DNA from: Anaerolineales bacterium UBA832
Lineage (GTDB): Bacteria; Chloroflexota; Anaerolineae; Anaerolineales; UBA11657
DNA length: 41,216 bases
Direction of reading: 5' to 3'
Assembly (NCBI GenBank): GCA_002296125.1
Contig: DBHI01000081.1
Location: forward strand, 1 to 41,216
Shown here: in pieces, positions 17,368 through 25,559 of the stretch
Layout of the letters: each line of letters starts with the position of its first letter
Numbering within the stretch: the stretch's first letter is position 1
Position numbers and translations under genes: made by a program
The notes under the pieces: generated by a model
Database searches by the model: none
What the model was told of the DNA's origin: nothing
The model's input: only the letters and a program-made list of their open reading frames with translations

Positions 17368-18513
17368 TTATTTAAATTTCGACATATCACTTCGAGAAAC
17401 TATTGTACTTGTCTTTATTGTATTGGCATCATCATCATCATATACACCTTCAAAGCCACGGAAAAACTTCTCCCCAATCTCATCTGCAAAATAAGCAGAA
17501 AACAATTCAGTAGCTACAGGATATACAATTGGTGAAAACATCTCTGCAACATCTCCAGCTACAGGAAGTATGACATCCACATTTGGACCGACAACGTCAT
17601 CACCTTCAGGAACAATTCCTATAGAATAACGACCAACTCTATTCATAGGTCCTAGAATTTCAGCAGCTCGATTATGACCACGACCACCAGGAGAAATCAC
17701 AAAAGTAGGTGTATCTGTATCAGCGTTAGCAAAATACTGTAAATGAGCCCACTCTTCAGTATCTTGACCCATAGCATGACTGCCCGCTGCTTCTAATAAT
17801 TTTGCAGCTCCAAATAAAGCTGTAGAATAATTGGGTCCATCACCCACAAAAACAAAGTTCTTGCGATCGCTAGTAGCCTTAACAGCCTCCAAAACTTTAT
17901 CACGACATTTTTCTATGGTAGCTTCCACTACATCTCCAATATCCACAATACTTTTACGCAATCCTCCTGCTTGATCTTGTGTAATCTCTCCCCTAACTTC
18001 TGCCAAACGAATAGCAATTAGATATAAAGCTATCAAAGATACCCTATAAGATATTACACCTGGTGCATGATCATATGCCGGAACAGAACAATCTAACACA
18101 TGATCTGCAATAGATGCCAATTGTGATTCTGTATTTGCAGTCACAGCTAATGTAGTTGCACCAGCATCCTTTCCAATACCAAGAGCTTCTCTAGTTCTTG
18201 CAACTCCACCAGATGCTGAAATACATATTAACAAGGGATTCCCAGGAAAAGCGCTTTGATTAACTGCCAAATTATACCGAGCAGCAGTCATCGCATTTAA
18301 TGGCTCTGTGGAAATGCCCGCCAACTGCTCAAAAGCTAATTCTGTTGCCACCGATGCCATGTGAGAATCTCCACATCCAGTTGTAACTATATGTTTTATT
18401 GACAAACAAAGCTCATGATCTAATAATCTCCGAATCCTATCATCAATTATCGGGGTTTGCTCACGAATAAGATTGGGTAAAGCTTCTACTTGTTTTATCA
18501 TATTATTTGACAT
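17368..18513 (-). CDS. SIS-domain phosphosugar isomerase/deglycase (GlmS C-terminal-like), copy 1
   Basis: A 381-residue protein with two SIS subdomains and no glutaminase domain. SIS 1 contains IVTTGCGDSHMASVATELAFE, and CISASGGVARTREALGIG, the phosphosugar-binding Ser loop. SIS 2 contains FVFVGDGPNYSTALFGAAKLLEA. A GlmS-like EEWAHLQYF carries the Glu and His near the active site. Family reactions are aldose-ketose isomerisation, amino-sugar deamination, or deglycation of fructosamine-6-phosphates (FrlB). Its immediate partners are two PfkB genes and a second SIS gene. AAAGGAG precedes ATG 18513. The precise reaction is undetermined. Confidence 0.85.
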   Translation of the reverse strand: MSNNMIKQVEALPNLIREQTPIIDDRIRRLLDHELCLSIKHIVTTGCGDSHMASVATELAFEQLAGISTEPLNAMTAARYNLAVNQSAFPGNPLLICISASGGVARTREALGIGKDAGATTLAVTANTESQLASIADHVLDCSVPAYDHAPGVISYRVSLIALYLIAIRLAEVRGEITQDQAGGLRKSIVDIGDVVEATIEKCRDKVLEAVKATSDRKNFVFVGDGPNYSTALFGAAKLLEAAGSHAMGQDTEEWAHLQYFANADTDTPTFVISPGGRGHNRAAEILGPMNRVGRYSIGIVPEGDDVVGPNVDVILPVAGDVAEMFSPIVYPVATELFSAYFADEIGEKFFRGFEGVYDDDDANTIKTSTIVSRSDMSKFK

Positions 18514-18555
18514 AATTTAACTCCTTTAATTTTATTTTATAACCCAATGTTTACT

Positions 18556-19503
18556 TTATTGTTTTTCATCATTTGATTCAATAAACTCAAATGTCTCTCT
18601 ACGTGTTGGCAAATGACCCTTAGGACCAAGACCAGTAACTGACAAAGCGCTTGCAGCACAGGCAAACTCAAGACGTTTCTCCAAAGAATAATTAGCTATA
18701 GTACTTGTCAAAAAAGCTGCATTAAAAGTATCACCTGCTCCGGTAGTATCTACAACAGAGACATCGTATCCGTTATGAGAAACTTCCTCATTTTTGTTCA
18801 CCGCATAAGCACCATTACGTCCATGAGTTACAGCTATCGTGTGAGGACCATATTCCATAAGTTTACGCAAATTAGAAAACTCAACTGACTTTTCACCCGT
18901 AGCTGCTTTATATCCATCAAAATTGAAACTCAGTATATCAGTATAAGGAAGAACTAATTCAATAAAATCTTCATCATTACAAGCAGTATCTTCTACATCA
19001 ATCATAACTTGAATATTATTAGTCCGCGCCTCCTTGGCCAATTTCAAAAACCTATCTCTAGGTTTTGGCCAAATATACATATAATCAACATCACTTAAAG
19101 CTAGATTAACCTTATCTGAACTATAGTTTGTTTTTTTATTAGGTACAACTATAATTGCCTTCTCACCTGTAGGATCTAACAAAATAATTGTAGCATATGT
19201 GTCTCCAGATACAACCTCCACACATTCCGTATCCACATTATATTTTTCCAAATCATTCTTCACTAAATCTCCATACTGATCAGTTCCAATATGAGACAAT
19301 GACCTTACTGAAAGACCTAGTTTACTTGCTGCACAAGCAAAATTAGGTTCAGGACCTCCTGGCAGATATCCTACCAATTCACTTAAAACTTTTTCATCAT
19401 GTCCTGGCAGTCGATCCACACGCAATACTATATCAATACACAATCCACCGACTGATACAACATCAAACTTTGAAACTTTATTATCATTTGCAGATATTCT
19501 CAT
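18556..19503 (-). CDS. PfkB-family sugar kinase
   Basis: A 315-residue kinase with FDVVSVGGLCIDIVLRVDRLPG, then YLPGGPEPNFACAASKLGL, and the intact catalytic motif DTTGAGDTFNAAFLTS. It stands between SIS copy 1 (42 bp away) and the Mak32-like PfkB gene at 19500 (overlap of 4 bp). The pairing of a PfkB kinase with a SIS protein matches fructosamine pathways such as FrlD-FrlB, where the kinase makes the 6-phosphate that the SIS enzyme cleaves. That parallel is an inference from gene order. Confidence 0.87.
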   Translation of the reverse strand: MRISANDNKVSKFDVVSVGGLCIDIVLRVDRLPGHDEKVLSELVGYLPGGPEPNFACAASKLGLSVRSLSHIGTDQYGDLVKNDLEKYNVDTECVEVVSGDTYATIILLDPTGEKAIIVVPNKKTNYSSDKVNLALSDVDYMYIWPKPRDRFLKLAKEARTNNIQVMIDVEDTACNDEDFIELVLPYTDILSFNFDGYKAATGEKSVEFSNLRKLMEYGPHTIAVTHGRNGAYAVNKNEEVSHNGYDVSVVDTTGAGDTFNAAFLTSTIANYSLEKRLEFACAASALSVTGLGPKGHLPTRRETFEFIESNDEKQ

Positions 19504-20411
19504 TGTTTAATGATACTCTCTATAACCTTACTATGTAAACCTCTTGCTCTTGCAGACAAATCTAAAGTAATTTCAGGTGCTCCCACATGTTCCATTATAA
19601 ATGAAGCGCTAATAGCAGCATTAGCACCCGCATGTGCAACATCATAATTAGATGTACACCATCCAACTAAGAAACCTCCACAAAACGCATTTCCTGCACC
19701 AACTGTATTAACAATCTCACCTGCACAAGCTGGTATTAGCCACACCTCACTAACACCTAATTGCACAACCAAAGCACCTTGTTTACCCATACGTACAACT
19801 ACTATTTCAGGACCAAACTTACACAACCATCTACCTGCTTCAATAGGATCACTGCTGTTTACTAGAACCTCACATGCTAATAGATCAGGTGAAAAAATCG
19901 TTGCATATTTTAGACACCGAATAATACTATCAATGCGCTTTTGGTTAGTATTTTTACTAACAATTGGCTCATAACTAATTATAGTACCTTTACTATAATA
20001 TCTCTCGATTATACGTTCTTCAATCTCAGATCCTCGACCAAGAATATGTAATCCAAAAAACGGATTGTCTGGCAAGTCATTGTCATCAATTGTCAATTGT
20101 TCATACCAAGCATTTGATGACAATCTAGGTACTTGCGTACGCTCATGCTGAAGATCAAGTATTTGCCAAGCTCTAGGTGTTGGTAAAGATGTAACTTTAA
20201 TATATTGACTACTTAACCCTTTTGCATCTATGAGACTAACATCAAAATCAGACCCAACTCTTGCCACTATACTAACTTCTTCTGTCCAAATACGTGCTCC
20301 TATACCTGCATAGAAACCACCTCCACCTATTGTGCCCATCGCGGTATTACCATTTTCATAAATAAGATCATCAACAATAATACCACCTAATGCTAGATAA
20401 TTTCTATTCAA
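19500..20411 (-). CDS. PfkB-family protein, Mak32-like, catalytic Asp replaced by Asn (second copy)
   Basis: A 303-residue paralog of the protein at 13555-14490: ALGGIIVDDLIY, GTIGGGGFYAGIGARIWTEEVSIVARVG, and the motif NTVGAGNAFCGGFLVGW with Asn241 in place of the catalytic base. The reading frame starts with TTG at 20411, inside the last 8 bp of the upstream SIS gene; I see no nearby in-frame ATG, so translational coupling is likely. Conservation of Asn in both paralogs argues that the change is functional rather than decay. Confidence 0.82.
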   Translation of the reverse strand: MNRNYLALGGIIVDDLIYENGNTAMGTIGGGGFYAGIGARIWTEEVSIVARVGSDFDVSLIDAKGLSSQYIKVTSLPTPRAWQILDLQHERTQVPRLSSNAWYEQLTIDDNDLPDNPFFGLHILGRGSEIEERIIERYYSKGTIISYEPIVSKNTNQKRIDSIIRCLKYATIFSPDLLACEVLVNSSDPIEAGRWLCKFGPEIVVVRMGKQGALVVQLGVSEVWLIPACAGEIVNTVGAGNAFCGGFLVGWCTSNYDVAHAGANAAISASFIMEHVGAPEITLDLSARARGLHSKVIESIIKQ

Positions 20412-21522
20412 CTAACGGTCTCTCATATCCAGATGCAATTCGATTAGATGCTAAATACAAACTATACATTTGTACAGTAGGAAGAGTCAACAAAGATGAC
20501 ATAGGCTCGTCCACTTCAGGTACATATACCACTGAATCTGCTAAATCAGCAATTGAGTTCTCGTTATCATTTACAACAGCCACAATATACGCACCTAGTG
20601 TTTTTAAATCATCACAAGCTTCCACTACTCTCTGATATCCTTTACCGTATGGTGCCAGCAACAAAACAGGATCACCGGATAAAACAGTACAACCACGTAA
20701 AGCATGATGATATTCTTCAACTGGCAACGGATGACCAGTGAACTGAGGACCTTCTGCTAACAGTGCAGAAGCAGCATAAGCAACGCCAACATTTGGTCCA
20801 CTCCCAATAATTGTGTGGAGCCTATGTAATGAACCATACTCTCCAGCACTACTGAGAGCATCTTCACAATTAGACAACAATTCTATCAACTGATCCGGTA
20901 TTACAAATAGACTATCCATTAATTCCAAATACATCTTACCATCAATCTCTGAATTATCTTTCCCTAATACAAGAGCTAATTTAGTTAACAAACTCATAGT
21001 AACCGTTGTAGTCTGAGTCGGCATGCCAAATTTAGTAGCGCTAGGATTTATACTTTTATTTGGCCGCTCCAAAAACGGATTGCCTTCGTAAAATGTATCA
21101 CTAATACCAATAACATATGCTCCTGAATCAATAGCTCGATCCAAAGCATCCCAAGTAGTAGTAGGTCTACCACTAGAACTTATCACGACAATTACACTTT
21201 CCTCGTTAGCAATATTACTACCGTATACAGCAAACTCATATGCCTGCATAGGCACAGCTGATAAACCTGCATATTTCTCAAACGAATAACATGATGCCAT
21301 ACTAGCAAACCAAGAATCTCCTGATCCTAGCAACAAAATATTTCTCACTTCTCGTTTCCTTAAATCAGCAACAATCTCTTCAATGACACTCTCTTGTGAC
21401 TGTAATTCTTTACGTATTACATCTGGAGTTGCACAAATTTCTGCCCACGAATCCTTAATAGGCATCCATACATTTTTCTCAGAATTAACTGCATTATTTA
21501 TAATTTTGGGCATATCAATCAT
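20404..21522 (-). CDS. SIS-domain phosphosugar isomerase/deglycase, copy 2
   Basis: A 372-residue protein with two SIS subdomains: LLLGSGDSWFASMASCYSFEKYAG and VIVVISSSGRPTTTWDALDRAIDSGA in the first, IIGSGPNVGVAYAASALLAEG in the second, then the GlmS-type PVEEYHHALRG and a C-terminal SLYLASNRIASGYERP. It has no glutaminase domain, so it cannot use glutamine. It is only distantly similar to copy 1, and the two flank a pair of PfkB genes. It overlaps the downstream PfkB gene by 8 bp. A purine-rich GAGGAG lies about 14 bp before ATG 21522, which is rather far. Confidence 0.85.
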   Translation of the reverse strand: MIDMPKIINNAVNSEKNVWMPIKDSWAEICATPDVIRKELQSQESVIEEIVADLRKREVRNILLLGSGDSWFASMASCYSFEKYAGLSAVPMQAYEFAVYGSNIANEESVIVVISSSGRPTTTWDALDRAIDSGAYVIGISDTFYEGNPFLERPNKSINPSATKFGMPTQTTTVTMSLLTKLALVLGKDNSEIDGKMYLELMDSLFVIPDQLIELLSNCEDALSSAGEYGSLHRLHTIIGSGPNVGVAYAASALLAEGPQFTGHPLPVEEYHHALRGCTVLSGDPVLLLAPYGKGYQRVVEACDDLKTLGAYIVAVVNDNENSIADLADSVVYVPEVDEPMSSLLTLPTVQMYSLYLASNRIASGYERPLVE

Positions 21523-21586
21523 TTCAACTATAACTCTCCTCTTTTCTGTAAAAATTTATCGATATTATTACTTGTATAATGTTGTA

Positions 21587-22567
21587 CTATTCAAACTTGA
21601 GATTATTTACAAACGTTTGCTTCATACTATCTACATCCAAATCAACAACAACTCTAACTCTATTTTGTATAGCTACCTCTAGGCCACCTTCTTCAAGTGC
21701 AGCCATTTCTGGTGGACGTTGATCAATAATTGTTTGACCTCTAGTATATTTACCGTTAAGTTCAACTGCAATTGGCAACTCTTTTACCACTATCGCATCT
21801 GGATTTAATACACATGCTACCGCACCAGCATCACCAATGCTAGTTTGATTACCAAGTTTTGCATTGTGAGCATTATCAAGATCTCCAAATCTATCTAACA
21901 TAGACAACAAAAGTCTACCACTTAAAGACACACGATGATTATCAGACTTCGCCAAAGATTCAATCTCGAATCGATCAAAAGCTACCCTTACAAACACATC
22001 CCATGTATATAACAAAACAGGTATTTCCGCACTAAACACAATATCAGCTGCTTCAGGATCCTGGCGAATGTTAAATTCACTTGTAGGAGTAACATTCCCA
22101 GCCCCAACAGCACCTCCCATAACAACTATTTCTTCTATATTTAAGCTAACTTCTGGATGTTTCCTTATTAATGTAGCAATATTAGTAAGTGGACCAAGAG
22201 CAAATATAGTAACTCGATCCGCAGAACTAGTAATTTCTTTTCGCAGAAATTCTACAGCATGTTCATCCACAATTTCAGATTGAGATATTGGCAATTTTAT
22301 ACCACCCAAACCATTCTCTCCATGAATCTGAGATGCATTAACCATTTTCTCCAGTAAAGGTGTTTGCATACCACGCGCAACGGGTATATCACTTCTGCCA
22401 CCAAAACTAATGACATCAAGGGTGTTTCTAACAACTGCATCAATAGGCACATTGCCTGCAACACAAGTTATTCCTTCAACATCCATGTCGGGTGCACTTA
22501 TAGCCAAAAGTAATGCTAACGAATCGTCCACACCAGTGTCAACATCAAGATACACTTTTCTTTTCAT
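21587..22567 (-). CDS. Inosine-uridine preferring nucleoside hydrolase family protein (no HD histidine), tandem copy A
   Basis: IUNH proteins cleave the N-glycosidic bond of nucleosides to base and ribose. The calcium-site motif LDVDTGVDDSLALLL is intact, as are GPLTNIATL, VMGGAVG and EFNIRQDPEAADIVF. The C-terminal Asp ligand is kept in SIGDAGAVACVL, but the residue before it is Gly instead of the His of the usual HD(P)xA motif. In characterised enzymes that His helps protonate the leaving base. At 326 residues the length is normal. It shares many segments with the next gene, including a 42-bp identical DNA patch. Confidence 0.88.
   Translation of the reverse strand: MKRKVYLDVDTGVDDSLALLLAISAPDMDVEGITCVAGNVPIDAVVRNTLDVISFGGRSDIPVARGMQTPLLEKMVNASQIHGENGLGGIKLPISQSEIVDEHAVEFLRKEITSSADRVTIFALGPLTNIATLIRKHPEVSLNIEEIVVMGGAVGAGNVTPTSEFNIRQDPEAADIVFSAEIPVLLYTWDVFVRVAFDRFEIESLAKSDNHRVSLSGRLLLSMLDRFGDLDNAHNAKLGNQTSIGDAGAVACVLNPDAIVVKELPIAVELNGKYTRGQTIIDQRPPEMAALEEGGLEVAIQNRVRVVVDLDVDSMKQTFVNNLKFE
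22038..22079. repeat. 42-bp patch identical between the tandem IUNH genes (copy A)
   Basis: This stretch is identical base for base to 22997-23038 in the neighbouring IUNH gene (offset 959 bp). Extending upstream, the next eight bases also match after a single mismatch. It encodes the EFNIRQDPEAADIV region. The flanking parts of the two genes differ much more, including at silent sites. Confidence 0.85.
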
Positions 22568-22581
22568 AACAATCCCTAAAC

Positions 22582-23529
22582 CTATTTACTGATATTGTCA
22601 ACAAAAGTTGAACGAAACACTTCAACATCTAAGTCCATAACTACTTTTGCAGAATTAGTAATTGATTTTTGAATATGAGGCTGCAATCTACTCAAACGAT
22701 TTTTTCGTTGGTCAACCACTGTTTGCCCTCTTGTATACTCTCCTTGAAGCTCAACTGATATTGGTAAAGTATTTGTTGTGATTGCATTTGGAACCAACAA
22801 ACAAACCACCGCTCCTGCATCACCAATTCCTGCAAAATCTTCTCCTTTAGATACTAAATATGAAGATAGCAATTGTCCAGCAAATCTTTTACATATATTA
22901 GAACTACTAGTCATTTCTTCAATCTCACTCCTATTAAAAACAACCCTTACAAACACATCCCATGTGTATAACAAAATAGGTATATCTGCACTAAATACAA
23001 TATCAGCTGCTTCAGGATCCTGGCGAATGTTAAATTCAGAAGTTGGAGTTATATTTCCTGAACCAATTGTTCCACCCATAATGACTAATTGTTCGATTTT
23101 GGTTTTTACATGTGGATACATATTAAACATAGTAGCAATGTTAGTTAATGGTCCTAATGCAACAATAGTAGCTTTGTCTACTGAATTGTCAATTTCCTCA
23201 GCAAGAAATTCAACTGCATGTTTCTCAATAGGTTTAATAATACTATGCTTAACATCTATACCACCTAAACCATTAGTACCGTGTATTTCTGTAGCATTAA
23301 ACATCTCTTCTACTATTGGACTTTCCATACCAATAGCAACAGGAATATCTGAAACATCTGCAATACTTAATACATCTAAAGTATTTCTAACAACATCTTC
23401 CAAAGGCACATTGCCTGCAACACATGTAACACCTTTAACATTAAGCTCAGGTGACCTAGCTGCTAACAACAATGCTAATGCATCATCTACTCCTGTATCC
23501 ACATCTAAGAACACATTATTTAGAGACAC
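22582..23529 (-). CDS. Inosine-uridine preferring nucleoside hydrolase family protein (no HD histidine), tandem copy B
   Basis: A 315-residue IUNH paralog of copy A: LDVDTGVDDALALLLAA, GPLTNIATM, VIMGGTIGSGN, EFNIRQDPEAADIVF, and GIGDAGAVVCLL, where Gly again takes the place of the catalytic His. Both copies also share the segment LLYTWDVFVR, unlike the other four IUNH proteins in the window. The start is GTG 23529; an upstream ATG is out of frame. Gaps to its neighbours are 14 and 27 bp. The joint loss of His suggests both act on nucleosides with a leaving group that needs no protonation there, or on other ribosides. Confidence 0.87.
   Translation of the reverse strand: MSLNNVFLDVDTGVDDALALLLAARSPELNVKGVTCVAGNVPLEDVVRNTLDVLSIADVSDIPVAIGMESPIVEEMFNATEIHGTNGLGGIDVKHSIIKPIEKHAVEFLAEEIDNSVDKATIVALGPLTNIATMFNMYPHVKTKIEQLVIMGGTIGSGNITPTSEFNIRQDPEAADIVFSADIPILLYTWDVFVRVVFNRSEIEEMTSSSNICKRFAGQLLSSYLVSKGEDFAGIGDAGAVVCLLVPNAITTNTLPISVELQGEYTRGQTVVDQRKNRLSRLQPHIQKSITNSAKVVMDLDVEVFRSTFVDNISK
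22997..23038. repeat. 42-bp patch identical between the tandem IUNH genes (copy B)
   Basis: Identical to 22038-22079. See that entry for the comparison. Confidence 0.85.
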
Positions 23530-23556
23530 AATAAATTTCCATTATTCGTAACTAGC

Positions 23557-24477
23557 TTAATACATACGTAGGGTATCTAATAAAAGTGCAAAGAAACGAT
23601 CACTGTCAATCTCTACTGCTACTTCAGTGTTAGCTGGTTTAGATTTAACTGATCCTGGTCTGACATCACAAAGCGTCATGCCATAAGTATGAGTTCCTGT
23701 TGTCTCAACAACCACATGCATAGGTTCAAATTGAATCATGGTAGGTTCTATAATAGCAGCAACAGCACATGGATCATGCATAGCCGCACCATCATGACTA
23801 TGCCTTGTACTTGTACTCAAATAAAATGTCAACAAATCAGCAACTACTTGTGCAGTTGGATTGTTCATATCACGTATCTCGTCAATATGATTTTGTTTTG
23901 CCAAAACTTGTCTAGTTAAATTAAGTCCAGACATCAATATTGGAATGTCTGACCTAAACACAATATCGGCTGCCTCTGCATCCACATATATGTTAAATTC
24001 TGCTGCAGCAGTATAGTTGCCACTTGTACTACTACCACCCATAATACTCATTAACTTTATACGATCACGCAACTTAGGTTCCTTCTGAAGAGCCATAGCT
24101 ATATTAGTCAATGGTCCCATTGGTAAAAGCACCAAATCATCCATAGACATGGCGGTATCTATAATAAAATCGACAGCATGCCCTTGTTGCAACTGAGTAC
24201 TCGGTTCTGGTATTTCGGCACCATCCATACCAGACTTACCATGAACATTAGACGCATATACTGCCTCACGAAATAACGGTCCGTCTGCTCCACGATACAC
24301 TGGTATATCAGTCAAATTACCAAATTCAACAATTTTTAATGCATTAGTTGTAACGTTATCTATAGACTCATTGCCTGATACTGTTGTAATACCTAATACA
24401 TTCAAATGCTTTGCAGCTAATAATATTGCCAGAGCATCATCGTGACCCGGATCACAGTCAATAATTACTGCTGTCAT
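23557..24477 (-). CDS. Inosine-uridine preferring nucleoside hydrolase
   Basis: A 306-residue IUNH with a fully classical active site: IIDCDPGHDDALAILLA, GPLTNIAMAL, MGGSSTSGN, EFNIYVDAEAADIVF and AMHDPCAVAAII. The catalytic His of HDP is present, so it should hydrolyse common nucleosides such as inosine or uridine. Its start codon overlaps the stop of the ADP-ribosylglycohydrolase gene by one base. The ribose product could be phosphorylated by the ribokinase encoded at 6463-7380. Confidence 0.92.
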   Translation of the reverse strand: MTAVIIDCDPGHDDALAILLAAKHLNVLGITTVSGNESIDNVTTNALKIVEFGNLTDIPVYRGADGPLFREAVYASNVHGKSGMDGAEIPEPSTQLQQGHAVDFIIDTAMSMDDLVLLPMGPLTNIAMALQKEPKLRDRIKLMSIMGGSSTSGNYTAAAEFNIYVDAEAADIVFRSDIPILMSGLNLTRQVLAKQNHIDEIRDMNNPTAQVVADLLTFYLSTSTRHSHDGAAMHDPCAVAAIIEPTMIQFEPMHVVVETTGTHTYGMTLCDVRPGSVKSKPANTEVAVEIDSDRFFALLLDTLRMY

Positions 24478-25559
24478 TATGAGCCTCCCAGATTGTTTGT
24501 AGCAATATTTGTCAGACCTTCAGCAAGTTCTACAATATCAAACTCATCCTTAGCATTTGCTTCCCAGAATGTATCAAACATGTCTTTTGGAATAGCGTCC
24601 ACACCATTCAATGCTCCAGCTAATGATCCTGCTATAGCAGCAATTGTATCTGTATCATTACCTATATTGGTTCCTCCTACAATTGATTCCATTGGATCCC
24701 CTTGAGCAAACACAAACAAACCTATTGCTGCTGGTACTGACTGACAAGCATCAACAGAATTTCCTATCGTATCTTCGATTAACCTAATTGCATCAGGTAA
24801 GGACTCTGCCTTCAAAGCTAGATTTACAGCTAATTCACTCCTTGCCAAAATACTAGGTCCAGGTACTACACGGGCACGCTCTTTTGCCATCTCTTCACCA
24901 CGACGAGCACCATATAAACAAGCTTGTACAACGGAAAACACATCAGCATCATCTTCAAGTGCATGAGCAACACCAGCTGCTATAGCACATGCAGATGAAA
25001 TAGCAATTTGTGTGTTATGTGAAGGTATACAGGTAATAAATGCGGTTTCACAAGCTCCATCCAAATCTCCAGGATGTATTAAACCTGCTGGAGCAACTCT
25101 CATAGCTGCTCCGTTAGTTGCTCCATGAGACGCCGGCTGTCTATCAGAAGTACCAATACACCCTACTAAATTAGGGTCCTTACCCTCTTTTAAAGCCTCT
25201 ACAACCAGACGTGTTGTCGGTCCCATATTACCGACATGTGGCGATTCATCTGCCCATTGTAGCAAGCAATCTACCCAATCATCATAAGTCAGATTACCAT
25301 TACATTCTATAATCTTGTGTGCAAGATAAAACATCTGGCTTGCATCATCAGTAACCTGACCCAACTTATTACTTTCAGCTCCTGACCAAGTGTCTGGAGG
25401 AGGCTGTTGAAATGTTCTTAACGGACCATCAAATTTAGCAAAGATTTCAGTATGATGCCATTGCTCAGTAGCAGCACCAAGTGCATCACCCATACCTGCA
25501 CAAGCTAATCCACCAAGTATATGTTTATATAATTCCTTCCCATTTGCCGCTTTACTCAT
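24477..25559 (-). CDS. ADP-ribosylglycohydrolase family protein
   Basis: A 360-residue all-helical protein of the DraG/ARH family, which cleaves N- or O-glycosidic bonds of ADP-ribosyl compounds with two metal ions. Motifs seen: GMGDALGAATE near residue 20, TDDASQM as the first metal-binding Asp pair, and TNIGNDTDTIAAIAGSLAGALNG as the second. These match the family except that GGDTDT reads GNDTDT. It overlaps IUNH genes on both sides (1 and 4 bp), so it is translated as part of the nucleoside hydrolase group. Inference: it acts on a small riboside or ADP-ribose-like metabolite, not a protein. Confidence 0.88.
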   Translation of the reverse strand: MSKAANGKELYKHILGGLACAGMGDALGAATEQWHHTEIFAKFDGPLRTFQQPPPDTWSGAESNKLGQVTDDASQMFYLAHKIIECNGNLTYDDWVDCLLQWADESPHVGNMGPTTRLVVEALKEGKDPNLVGCIGTSDRQPASHGATNGAAMRVAPAGLIHPGDLDGACETAFITCIPSHNTQIAISSACAIAAGVAHALEDDADVFSVVQACLYGARRGEEMAKERARVVPGPSILARSELAVNLALKAESLPDAIRLIEDTIGNSVDACQSVPAAIGLFVFAQGDPMESIVGGTNIGNDTDTIAAIAGSLAGALNGVDAIPKDMFDTFWEANAKDEFDIVELAEGLTNIATNNLGGS

